Assembly: GCA_003117195.1 (NCBI GenBank)
Contig: BDSI01000089.1
Span: forward strand, 434,001-498,000
Direction of reading: 5' to 3'
Source of the DNA: Eudorina sp. 2006-703-Eu-15
Taxonomy: Eukaryota > Chlorophyta > Chlorophyceae > Chlamydomonadales > Volvocaceae
DNA length: 64,000 nucleotides
How positions within the stretch are numbered: the first letter of the stretch is position 1; each line of letters starts with the position of its first letter. This document shows positions 22,901-34,286 of the stretch, in pieces. The notes beneath the pieces were generated by a model that saw only the letters and a program-made list of their open reading frames with translations, did not search any database and had not been told where the DNA came from. A program made the translations under genes and the position numbers.

Positions 22901-24194
22901 GGGACCGTCACGCGGGGCGGGGGCCGTGACCGTATCGCAAGCGCGCGAATCGTGAGTTGTGACGCCAATCGACGGACGGACGGACGGTTGGAGCTGCGCG
23001 GCCAGCAGTTCATTCCCATATCATGCCGTGCTAAGCGCTGCAGCCAGGTCCCAGTAGGTCCACTCCACTCCCCAGCCAAGGCAAGCAGGCACGTCTCGCG
23101 CTGACGGGCGCCGACGGGAACCGAGCCGGTCAGCTGCGGAAGCCCCTCACGTCCGTTCTTTTTGCACAGTCGCCTGACGCAATACCGTAACAACACTGGC
23201 AGACGTCCGCGTCGCGCCGCCGCGCCGCACGCCCAAATGACTTGTCGTCCGGCCGGCTTGTGGCCCCGCAGTGGTCAATTACGTGTGCCCCTCGCCTCCA
23301 CAGCGCTGCTTACCCCTATGCACGGTGTTGACCGTCGAGTCTCCCAAGGGAATCCCTCAGCTCTGCAGCAGTTGCGGCCCTTGTGCCCCGGCAGCAGTCC
23401 GCCCCCACACCCCTCGCACCGCAACGCGCCTCCCGCATCCTTCAGTGGGCTTTTATCTTGCGGGGCTCAGAACAGCCTCGTGCGGTCGCCCTCGCGTGCG
23501 TGTGCCCGCCGCGTCACCGCTTGCGCCTGTCCTGCACACCGCTCAACCCAACAAAGGCCTGGAGCCCATTGTCACCGTTAAAGACTACCAAAAACAGAAC
23601 CTTGAGGAAGGGAGGGCACCGGCAACAAACCAACCACCAACCACCAACCACCGTGGAGCGTGGCCGGCGCTCGATGCCTGGCCGGCGCAAGTCTCTCGTT
23701 TTTACCATTTTTCGTTATCGTGTCGTGTGTACGGCAGCCCTTGCTACTGCAACAGCTCTCCGGAGCGCCCCATGGCGACACCCGTTCCTCCTTGGCCCTT
23801 GCCACGGCCCAATGTCCCATGCCTTCGAAATTCAGGGTCCTGGGGTACCCCTCCACGCCGCAATTCGCCCGGACCTTCACTGCCTACTCGTGCACATCGC
23901 CGTACACACTTCTTCACCTCCGTAGTCGGATGTGGTGAATGCGGACAAGGCTCCGGCCAGCGGCCCAGCACCCCTGGTTGAAGCTACCGTATCACATTCG
24001 GCGATGGCGTCAGGGGCACTCCAGGCAGGCAGGCAGGGTACAGCGCCCCCGCGTGACCTCCCTGACGCAACCCCCTTTGCGCGCGGAACTCCGCATCCTA
24101 AGGTCTTACGCCCCGCTTCCCCCCTCCCACTCGCCCCTCCCCGCCCTCCAGGGACGTTGCGCCACGTGCGCTTACTGCTGCCGCGAGCGACACT
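19936..24194. other. Intergenic spacer between the convergent H+-ATPase genes
   Basis: Both ATPase 3' ends face this 4.3 kb stretch. Open frames at 21.4-22.3 and 23.2-24.0 kb overlap on both strands and match no family I know. TGTAA occurs near 22,596. I found no tRNA, transposase or terminal inverted repeats. The only repeat seen is the small direct duplication at 21048-21113. Confidence 0.5.
21048..21113 (+). repeat. 28-base direct duplication
   Basis: The 28-base segment containing GACCCGTACAGCTGGGATGG occurs at 21048-21075 and again at 21086-21113, separated by 10 bases. The two copies look identical. Confidence 0.85.
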
Positions 24195-27100
24195 TCAGGG
24201 CGCGACGTACAGCACACCGGCTGCGCCGGTTGCGACCGCGACGGCGGCCTCCGCGCCGCCTCGTTCCGGCCCCTCGAAGGCCCGCGTCACCCGGTCCAGG
24301 TGCCCCGCGGCCACTGCCACGGGGGCCAGGTGCGGCTCGATCTCGGCGCGGACCTGGCCGGGTGGGCGAGTGTTGAGGGGGGTCATGTGGGTATTGGGAC
24401 TTGGCGGATATAATCGATGGGTCAGCGCTGGGGATGGAAAGGGCGGTGTGAAGAGTGAAAATGGTCGGTCAAGGGCGGTGTCAAGGAGCTGCCGACCGGC
24501 TGCCCCTGGTTGACCAGGGCTGTTCCCACACACCTCTTGCTCACCAAGGAGCGAGCGAGCTGCCTGCACGCTAGTTCCAGCTTCCGTGCCTCTATGGTAC
24601 GGCACTGATGACGGCAGGGGGCTCAGCACCGACCCGACCGCTACTGGACCCCCGACCCTCGATCGGTGCCCCGCGGCTGCGTCTTGACCGTGTGAGTTGG
24701 CTTGCGTGTCGACCGTGTGTCTGTGTGTGCCGTACACTCGTTCGGGACCATCCTGATCGTCCAGGAGGTGTCATCTTCCGCAACCGCACCGCGGGTGCGA
24801 CAGCGGGGCGCCGGCCAGGCACGCAAACGGGTCCACAGCGCACACACGACCGCACACAGTCACGCCGACAGGGGAGAGACCCATGGGTCTCGCACCTCGG
24901 GACTGAGGCCCTGGACCACCTCGCGCAGCGCCGCCGCCGTCTCCTGCAGGTACACATCGGGGGGCAGTCCCGGGGCGGCCTCGGGACCCCCGGGGCCGGC
25001 TTCCACGTCGTTGGAAGGTGGCGCCCCGGCCGCCGCCCCAGGGCGGCTGCGGCGGGCGACGGCGCTGGTGCGTGCGAGTGCCAGGCCCTGCGACACCCGG
25101 GCCACCTGGCCTGGAGGCAACCCTGCAGGAGTGCGTGTGCGGGTCCCGGGGGGGAGGTGGGCGGCGTTGACGGCACAGGGCATATCCGTACGCCCGGAGG
25201 GGGGAGACGAGCGCCCCGTCCCCACAGCCCCCTCACACCCATGAGTGGGTGAGAAGCAGCGTCGGTTGCGAGTGAGTTGTGGCAGTCCGGGCCAAACGCG
25301 ATGCAGTCCGGGCCAAACGCGATGCAGTCCGGGCCAAACGCGATGCAGTCCGGGCCAAACGCGATGCAGTCCGGGCCTTGACTCCCGACACGACGACACG
25401 GCGCAGGAGCCTTGCACCACTTCCTCCGTCCCAGTCAATGATTGAGATCTACGGGCGAGGTGGCTCCCCAGCGGAGCCCGACAGCTCCCTCTGCCCCCTC
25501 CTCCGCAGTCCTCGCCCTCCTACGTCACCCCTGCTGTGGTCACACGCGGCTCCGCCCCTTCCTGCGGTCACACGCCGCCCCTCACCTAGCCACCTGGGCG
25601 CCTGCCCACCAGCACCGACCGACCTGACAGCCTCCCCAACGCCTCCGTGGCGTTGGCGATGCGGTGCTGCAGCAGCTTGGTCTCTGTGAGGCCGACGGAG
25701 GCGGCCGCGAGGGGCCGGCCGGGCTCGTCGGGCGCGGCGGCCTCGCGCAGGTTGATGAGCTGAGGAGGGGGTCAAGGAAGGGTGGACGCGCCCATGAGGG
25801 AGTCCAGGGTTGAGGGGGTTGGGTTCAGGGTTTTAAGGCTCTTCACCGATGGCGGGTGGGAGGCAACACACTGAGTGACCGTTGAGGGGATCCCGGATGC
25901 GGTACGTGCTGGAGACGACGTGTGGGTGAGGTAGGGGCTACTGGTCGTGGTGCGGGTGGCGAGTACTCCAGTAGGGCAGGAGGGGAGGTGGTGGGGGTTG
26001 AGGCGGTGGGGCTCAGTCAGGCCAGGACCAGGGCCCGGACCAGGGCCAGGACCAAGACTGAGTGCGCCCGCCCCCGCCCGCCTTCCTCTGGGTACTGCCC
26101 TGGCCCTCCCTGCAGCGGTCCCCACCGCTCCCGACGTCGTCAGTTGGACACACGTCGGCACACGGCCTCACGGGCGAGTGAAGAGAGGGCTCAGACAGCC
26201 GGGCAGCACACACCCCGCCCCACCCCCGCCACACAGCACACCGCGTACCTGGTGGGTGTTGATGTTGAAAATGTTGTACCTGTACGGCAGGAAGAGTTGT
26301 GCAGTGTAGCCGCAGGTCACGCCGTAATGTCGTTTCGTCACTGCTCCGTGGAGGTCTTCTAAACAAGTGCACACACCGGCGGTTGAGGGCCTGGCCTGCC
26401 GGGACCCGACCCAGCGCCCCAACCACCCCAACCATCACCAACCGCACCCCAACCATAACCGCCACCACTCACTTGCGCATCAGCCAGTAGGCCGCCACCT
26501 TGAGGCCATCCTGTACGAACCACCAGAAGATGCAGTAGATCCAGATCCACAGCGGCATCAGCGTGTAGTCGCCGTACGCAAGGCCCTCGACCGGCTGGTT
26601 ATCCAGATGGCCCCGGGGCCAGGCAGAAGCTAGCGCCGTTGACAGCGACAGCGCCAGCATGGCGGCGCACAAGAGGATGGGGCTGGGGCGGACTGACCAG
26701 AAGAAGCCCTCGTGGGTGCGGGCGGAGAAGAGGGTGAGGAAGTCGGAGACGGAGACCTTGAGGTAGATCATGGTCGTGATCTTGCCGTACGGCATACCGC
26801 CGATTCCCCACTTCTGGAAGATTCCGCTAGGGTTCCAGCTGTCCAGCGCCGCCCAGAGGAGCAGCAGCGAGCTGCCGCAGGCGACCAGGCCTAGCACGAT
26901 GGAGATGGTGAAGAGCGCCTGCGGCACAACGACGACGAAGGGGAGGGGGCGTTGTGGGTTATGTTGGATAGTAAGGGGTAAAATGCAACAACAATACCGT
27001 AACACAATAAATTAATACATACCAGCATGAAAACGTAATAACTTACGATAATGAAATGTACTATGATGTACTATGTAAGCGTAACATAATAACATCAAAT

Positions 27101-28501
27101 AATGCCGCGTGCCATGTTTTTTGAAGGGGTCTGGCTACGGATTTCTCTATGCCTGTTTTAACAAGCCACAGCGGTGGACACCCGGCCCCCCACACGCCTG
27201 GCCACCCACGGGTGCGCCCCGACCCCTCCCCTCACCCGGCCTCACCTTGAGGTTCCACTTCTCGGGCATGTGTGAGGGCTGCACGTTGTCGTACCCGATG
27301 GAGATGAGGGTGCCGTCGTTGAGCAGCGTGATGAGCATCAGCATCAGCACCTGGGGAGTGGGGACCCGCCGGCGCGTGTGTCGGGAGGGAATCGGGAAGC
27401 GGCCCCGGGCCGGGCCGCGGGCGTCATCAGGAAGGGGACCACGGGGAGCGGAAGAGACCGCGTGGCGAGTTGCTTGTACACAACGAAACCTCGCACCGCG
27501 CCCCCGTCTCGGCAGTCTCGACACAGCTCCGACATGTGGGTCCTTTGCGGTCCTCGACGGGACAGGGTATGTACGGGATGAGGGACATATCCAGATCTGG
27601 ATCCAGATCTAGATCCGGATCCAGATCCAGATCCGGATCCAGACCCGGGCCGTGGTTGGAATCCGCGACCAGGCAAGTGTTTCCCTTCCTTCCTTTCAGC
27701 CCCAATCAGCGGCTCGTAAAAGCAGCCTTGGTGCCTCCGTCTGTCCGCCTGACAGATTCGCGGCGCCTCAACAACGCGCACCACAGCCGTGAGGAACTAT
27801 TGGCCACCTTCCCCCGCCCCCCAACCTCCTCATGACCCCTTGCCGTACCGGCATACGGAAGTACGACGGCCAGGGTTCCTCATTCAGCCCTGCGCCGCAG
27901 AGTGGTGCACACCGAGGTGATGCATGAGCGACCAAGGACCTTGTACGGCTGTCCATGTACGGCTTCACGACGACGGCACACACAGCAAGCCTGTAGCTTG
28001 TGCAAACCGCTCGTGCAAAACGATTGTGTGCAGAAAGACGCGCCGACGATCCGCTGAACCTTGGCACCCTTCTTACCCTCTCACGCAGCGCACCGGACTC
28101 GTTCTCCCAACTCCCAAACCCCAAACATGCTTCCCCCTGGGCCCCCAGCCCCGCCGCCACCGCAGACCACTCATTCCCACACCCCAAACCCTCAAACCTC
28201 AACAGGCCTCAAACGCGGTGGAAGGAACCCCAAATCTCCTCCCCGGCCCTTCAAAGCCCTTTCGATACCTCGTACCCGCCGGCATGTACTTGGAGGGTGG
28301 GAAGGACAGCACGGCGATGAAGAAGAAGGTGAGCAGCTGCAGCGTGGCTGCGATACGGTAGTTGATGAAGTTCTGCATGCGCTGGAAGATGGACCTCGCC
28401 ACGATGATGGCCTCGATGATGGTGGACAGGCCCGGCTGCGTGAGCACGATGTCGGCGGCGGCGCGCGCCGCGTCCGTGGCGCCCTGCACCGCCACACCCA
28501 C

Positions 28502-28543
<42 letters not shown>

Positions 28544-31500
28544 CGTCATGCCCACCGCGAAGCCGTTCTGACGCAGCGCCTCCACGATCAGGTACTTGTG
28601 CTCCGGATACACCTGAGAGGGGGCGGGGGGGGGGGCGGTGGTGGTGGTGGTGGCGGTGGTGGTACACAAAGTCACGAAGTGAATTGCGGGCAGAGCACTT
28701 CGCGCACACATCCGTTCACACACATCCTCTCCGCGGGCACCCCACCGCACGAAATCCCTAGAGCGCAAGACACACTCGCCCGTGCAGGGCCCCCCGCACA
28801 CCCACCTGCGCGAAGCCGTCCGCCTCCATGATGACCTTGCCGTACTTCTTGCCCAGGTCCTTGGGGGCCTTACCCTCCGCGTCCACCATGGGCAGGTGGG
28901 CTGGCTCCTGGATGTTGGTGCCCAGACCCAGCACCCGCGCGGTCTCCTGCTCGGTTGGTTGGCGGGCAGTTAGTTGGCGGGGGCCGTGGGGTGGTTAGTT
29001 CACGAGAGCGCTGGTACAGCAGATACGGTGAGCAGATCCCCTTTCATTTCATATTGAGACACACAGTAACGCGCTGGTCATTCGCACGCCCATTCGCAAA
29101 CCCATTCGCAAACCCATTCGCAAACCCATTTGCAAACCCATTCGCAAACCCATTCGCAAACCCATTCGCAAACCCATTCGCAAACCCATTCGCAAACCCA
29201 TTCGCAAGTTCGAATTGTATTACCGTGTCACCACTGCGAGCTCGCTACCGCTGCTGCCCCTGTACGGCCCGCAGTACCGCGTCGACCCTGCCGGTCCCCC
29301 CGCCACCTCCAACGCCTCCGTCTCCCCCCGCCCCCCCCACCACCACACACGCACACACCTTGGCGATCAGCAGGTGGTCTCCGGTGATCATCTTGACGTC
29401 CACCCCGAAGTCCAGGGCCCTCTCGATGGTGCGTTTGGTGTCCGGACGGGGCGGGTCCAGGAAGGTGAGCAGGCCCACCATCCGCCAGGGGCCTGCAGCG
29501 GGCGGGGCCGGCGGAGGCGGGGGCGGAGGCGGGGGCGGAGGCGGAGGCGGGGGCGGAGGCGGGGGCGGAGGCGGGGGCGGAGGCGGGGCGGAGGCGGGGG
29601 CGGAGGCGGGGGCGGAGGCGGGGGCGGAGGCGGGGGCGGGGGCGGAGGCGATTGTGAGATCCGGTTTCCAGTCTTCCACTGCGAGGGGTGCGAGGTGAGG
29701 GTCGGGCCCGTGGGCCGCTAGCTGACTCCCGGGCTGACAGCCGCACAACCTTGCCGGCGGGGGCCCGCTGCGGGGCTTTCCTGTCCTGCCCTGCCCTGTC
29801 CACTAGGTGGGGCCCGCGCTTCCAGCATCCCGCTGACTGCCATCTGCGGACTACGAACGGACTGCCAGTCATCTCCAGGCAGGGAGAGTGTGGCTGGCTA
29901 GCTCCTGCCGCCCACCCCTCAGCCCCGCTCCCTCCCAGTTCCCAGGTCCCAGCCTCACCCCGCAGCCCCCTCCCTCCCCTCCCCCCGAACGCACCCTCCG
30001 GCGACTCCGTGCGGGCGGTGGCCAGCGCCCGTATGCCCCTCTGCCCCAGCGCCCTCACATGCGCCTCCACCGCCTCCTTGATCACGTGCTGCTCGGGCTG
30101 GCTCAGGTCCAGCAGACCCAGGATGACATGCGGGGCACCTTTGGTCACCTGCGGGGGGCGGGGCCCGGGGGGGGGGGCGGATGGGCGGGGGGCGGGTGGG
30201 GTGGGGGGGCGGGGTGTGTCTGTGTGTGAATGCGTGTGTGTTTCGCGATGAAGCCCTCGTGACTCAAATCCGTGCGAATGCATCTACTTAGGAAGCCCGT
30301 CTGGGTGCGTGTGTGTGGATTTCAGATTCGTGTTTGTCCGTGTTTCCCCACCCCTCCCCGACTCTCAACGCACCAACCGCAATACGGTATTCCACGGCAT
30401 CGCGCCCCCCATCGCGCCCCCCATCGCGCCCCCCCCCCCTGGCTGCGGCCCCACCCCACCCCACCCCACCCCACCCCACCCCACCCACCCCACCCCACCC
30501 CACCCACCCCACCCCACCCCACCCCACCCCACCCCACCCCCCCCCACCCCACCCCACCCCACCCCACCCCACCCACCCCACCCCACCCCACCCCACCCCA
30601 CCCCACCCCCCCCACCCCACCCACCCCACCCCACCCCACCCCACCCCACCCCACCCCACCCACCCCACCCCACCCACCCCACCCCACCCCACCCCACCCC
30701 ACCCCACCCCACCCCACCCCACCCCACCCCACCCCACCCCACCCCACCCCACCCACCCCACCCCACCCCACCCCACCCCACCCCACCCCACCCCACCCCA
30801 CCCCACCCCACCCCACCCCACCCCACCCCACCCCACCCCACCCCACCTTGAACACGCGCCCGTCGGGGCCCCTGATGGTGGACTCGGTGCGCTTGGTGCG
30901 CGCATCGAAGGGCATGTAGTCCAGCTGCGTGTACGCATCCAGTGCGGCCAGGTCGGCGGAGCCCAGTACCAGCGTGTCCAGCGCATCCCGCGCGGGCTCG
31001 CGCCACTTGGCGGCCAGGGCGGCGGTCCGCAGCACATCGCTGCGGTCGATGCCGGGCAGGTAGGTGGGGCACTCCTCCTGCGGGGGGGACGTGGCACGGT
31101 GGCAGGCCGGCCGGGTGTGTTGGGTGAGAAGTCCACCCGAACCACCCCGGCGGGCGGGCGGGCGGGTGTGTTTTTGCGCACATGTGAGGGTCGGCGGGGT
31201 GGTCGGGGTTAGGGGGGCAGCGGGTTCGTCGGTACGGGGGCAGGAGGACAAGGCAAGGACCGAGGAGGGTAGGGGTTAGGGGAGAGAAGGGGAACGGCGC
31301 AACCCAGATCCTTCTGCCCCATCGCTCGCCCGAGCCGACCCAATAACCCCCCTTCGCCCCCGCCCCTGTGTGCCCCCCCTTATGGCCCCCCTTCTGTGCC
31401 CCCCCCACCCCCTCCCCCACCTGGATGACCATCTTGTTGAGTGTGAGCGTGCCCGTCTTATCGGAGCACAGCATGTTCATGCCCGCCATGTCCTCGATGG

Positions 31501-34286
31501 CCGCCAGCCGGGTCACGATGGCGCCGTGGGCGGACAGCTGCCGCGAGCCCAGGGCCAGGGTGGTGGTGCACACGATCTCGATGGCGATGGGGATGGACGC
31601 CACCAGCAGCACCACCGTGAAGCTCAGAGCCTCGCGGAAGCCCGTGTGCTTGCCCAGCAGGTAGCCGAAGCAGATGATGCAGAGCGTGAAGGAGGTCACC
31701 ACCAGCACGGCCATGATGGTGAGCAGGATCTTCTGCAGGTGGCCCATCTCGTTGCCGCCCTGCTGCAGCAGGTTGGCGGTCTTGCCGAAGAAGGTGTTGC
31801 GGCCGGTGAACTGCGCCGCGCGGGGCCGGGGGAAGGGAGGAGGAGTGGAGGAGGTAGGGTAAGAAGAGGGTAGCGCGGGGTTAGGGACGATATCACGGGT
31901 GTGGGAGATTGAGGTAGGTCCTAGGGAGAAGGGGGCAGCAGGAGCGGCCTCTGGGCCCCCGGCTGACTGCTGCTGATCCATGACCCATGGGTCAGGCGGC
32001 TTCTGTTCGTCCTGGCTTGGCGCCGAACGCGCCGGGTGTGCGCCGCCCCTCCACCAATGCAGAACAAGATCCGCAACAGCACGAACCGCGTTTCCCCGTC
32101 CTCCCAACGGATCACACCCCCTGCCCTTGCAGCTTGCACCCTCCCCTTCCCCTTCCCCTCACCTCCACAGTCGCCTCCGTCTCCCCGCGTACGACAGTGG
32201 ACCCCATCTTGGCGCTGTCCCCGGGGTTCGTGGTGACCGGCAGCGACTCCCCCGTCAGCGCGGACTGGTCCACGTCCACCGTGCCGTGGTTGATGACGCA
32301 GTCGGCGGGCACACTGGCGCCACTGCCCAGCAGCACCAGGTCCCCGGGCACCAGCAGGGCGGCGTCCAGGGTCTGCCACTTGCCGTCGCGCTTGGCGGTG
32401 GCTTGCGGTTTGAGGGAGGCCTTGAGCGCGGCCACGGCGTTACCGGCCTTGGTGGTCTCGTACCTGGGGCGTACGGCACCGGCAGCGTGCCGCGGCGGGG
32501 GTGGGGGCGCCAGGGAGGACACTCGGCGGGCTGGGAGATGCGAGGTTCAGTCGTTCAGGGTTGAGGGGCTTACAAGTGCGGCACAGGTAGGGATATAAAC
32601 AGCTCGCGGGCGCGCACACGCACCCGTACTGCATGGCATTCCACAAAGCAGTACTGGCTGACCCATGGGTCGGGTACTGCACCTCGCTGATGATCGGGTT
32701 CCCGGCCTGGCGCCCGCCAGCTCCGGCCTGGCTTCCCCGCCTTACCGGTACGCGGTATCGCTTACAGCTGCCCACACACATCAAGTCGCACCCCCAATCC
32801 GTAGCGGCCCTGGTCCCCGCCCCTCACCCACCACCCACCTCCCCTCACCCACCATCCCTCACCCACCATCCCTCACCCACCACCCCAGTGTCGCGTTGAC
32901 GAACTGGATGCCCAGCAGGATGCCCATGTCCGCCCAGTTCTCGATGGCGGCCTCAATGATGGCGGCGATCCAGATCATGATGGGCATGGGGGCGCTCAGC
33001 TGCGGGCCGGGGGGGGCGCGGGTGCGGTGGGTGGCGGGTGCGGTGGGTGGCGGGTGCGGTGGGTGGCGGGTGCGGTGGGTGGCGGGTGCGGTGGGTGGCG
33101 GGTGCGGTGGGTGGCGGGTGCGGTGGGTGGCGGGTGCGGGGTGAGGGGTGGGTAAGTAGGGGACAGCAACACGCATGCGCCCGGATGGTTGGTTCCGTCC
33201 ATTCCACGATGACACACACATGGCAGCATCCGGGTGTCCTGGCAATACGGTACGGCAATCTCCATGGCAATCTCCATGGCAATCTCCGCAAGAGGCAGCC
33301 CGGTTCGCATGCACTGCAACGCCGGGACAGACCGGTCTCCCCGGGTCACATCCGGTCAACCGGTCGGAAGTGCAACGTTACACACACACACACCCTCGCA
33401 GCTCGCCATTCACCCTCAGCCTCACTAAGCGTCCAGCCATTTGTGTTTAACGGGATGGGGCAGGGGCCGTTGTGAGGCACACGGACATTTCCGGTCTGTC
33501 AATGCCCACTGCATATCACGCACCCCTGCCTTGCCCCCCGAATGAAACACATACACACCCTCCTCGCCCTCCTCGCCCTCCTCGCCCCTTCATACATTGA
33601 CCCGCCCGCCTGCGGCCCCCCGGCTGAGGGCTGAGGGCCGCGGGCTGGCCCCACCTGTCGCAGGTAGATGAGCCAGGAGGGAGTCACCTTCTCCTCCAGC
33701 TCGTTGCGGCCGTACTGGTGCAAACGGGCGGCGGCCTCTGCAGCGGCGGGGTGGTGCAGCCGGGGCGCGGTATTGCGGTGTTGATGCGGGGCCCACATCC
33801 CCCACACCCCCCACATCCCCCACATCCCCCACACCCCGCACATCCCCTTGTCCGAGAGACTGCGCGCCGGTCATCTCACGGCGAACATAATCAAACCCGT
33901 CAAGAGGCACACGCCCAAAACAAAAATCATCCCCGAATCAAGATCGCGGTGGCGTTGCTTCTCTCCGCAAGGATTCCTTCCCCAAACCAGTCTGCGCGCC
34001 TTGCTGGCCCACCTTGAGAGGTGAGGCCGGTGGAGGGCACGAAGCCCGTGCGCTCTCCGGATTCGCGATCCAGGTCGAGATTCTCCTCCGCGCCGCCGCC
34101 CTGCGGGCCTTCGTGCTCTCTGATACCCGCGGGCGCGGCCACGCCGGGCCGCGGCTTTCCATCGTCCACGGGGCGGGAGGACTGACCCGCGCCGTGCGGT
34201 CGCCCGTCCGCGGCGGCACCGTCGCCGCTCTCGACATCCTGCGCGGTCTGCGCCGCGGCGCCCGCAGCCGGATTGCCCGATCGCAT
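24195..34286 (-). CDS. PMA: Plasma-membrane-type H+-ATPase (P3A P-type), copy 2
   Basis: Paralogue of the pump at 13852-19935. Exons in order: 34286-34013, 33737-33655, 32999-32881, 32463-32163, 31810-31421, 31077-30847, 30148-29995, 29492-29359, 28946-28806, 28612-28276, 27889-27849, 27350-27246, 26918-26473, 26279-26249, 25759-25624, 25122-24896, 24353-24195. Phases close to 1,102 residues. It keeps [37 protein letters not shown] and [12 protein letters not shown]. Differences from copy 1: a longer Gly/Asp-rich N-terminus; the copy 1 microexon fused to its neighbour; an extra intron after LLIAK; a shortened loop before TM7 ([15 protein letters not shown]) split over a 41-base exon; and a divergent C-terminus spread over four small exons ending in LYVAP. 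Exon 6 is 77 codons against 80 in copy 1. Many introns are filled with minisatellites. Start codon: first ATG of an open frame that joins exon 2 in the same phase as copy 1. Confidence 0.92.
25282..25377 (+). repeat. 21-base tandem repeat in an ATPase copy 2 intron
   Basis: Four full copies and one partial copy of a 21-base unit containing CAGTCCGGGCCAAACGCGAT. It lies in the intron between the exons ending at 25624 and starting at 25122. Confidence 0.95.
27590..27646 (+). repeat. GATCCA/GATCCG/GATCTA hexamer run
   Basis: A short run of degenerate hexamers, rich in BamHI- and BglII-like palindromes, in the ATPase copy 2 intron between 27849 and 27350. Confidence 0.8.
29079..29208 (+). repeat. 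12-base tandem repeat in an ATPase copy 2 intron
   Basis: About ten units of CATTCGCAAACC, with single-base variants in the first and fourth units. It sits in the intron (28947-29358) that copy 1 lacks. Confidence 0.95.
29505..29650 (+). repeat. GGGGGCGGAGGC minisatellite in an ATPase copy 2 intron
   Basis: Twelve-base G-rich units (GGGGGCGGAGGC and six-base variants) run for about 145 bases in the intron between 29995 and 29492. The transcript carries the C-rich strand. Confidence 0.9.
30445..30846 (+). repeat. CCCCA pentanucleotide array forming most of an intron
   Basis: About 400 bases of CCCCA units, with occasional CCCA and longer C runs. On the transcript (minus) strand it reads GGGGT. 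The 5' splice donor of the intron (GTGGGG at 30846-30841) is the edge of the array. The long open frames it creates in every phase (Pro/His or Gly/Trp/Val repeats) are artefacts. Confidence 0.97.
33020..33138 (+). repeat. 16-base GGTGCGGTGGGTGGCG tandem repeat
   Basis: About seven near-identical units in the second intron of ATPase copy 2 (33000-33654). Confidence 0.93.

Noticed and set aside
26469..26480. Premature stop after YWLMRK in ATPase copy 2
   Set aside because: A GTGAGT donor overlaps the TGA, and the next exon (26279-26249, [10 protein letters not shown]) continues the conserved sequence in phase.
29228..30283. 351-codon minus-strand frame
   Set aside because: Out of frame with the ATPase exons it overlaps and composed of translated GC-rich minisatellite.
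30272..31212. Plus-strand frames rich in Pro-His-Pro
   Set aside because: Translation of the CCCCA microsatellite, open in all phases because the unit contains no stop.
30365..32107. 580-codon minus-strand open frame
   Set aside because: It runs through real ATPase exons in part, then through the CCCCA array, giving only Gly-Trp-Gly-Gly-Val repeats. The splice-phase model explains the exons and leaves the rest as intron.
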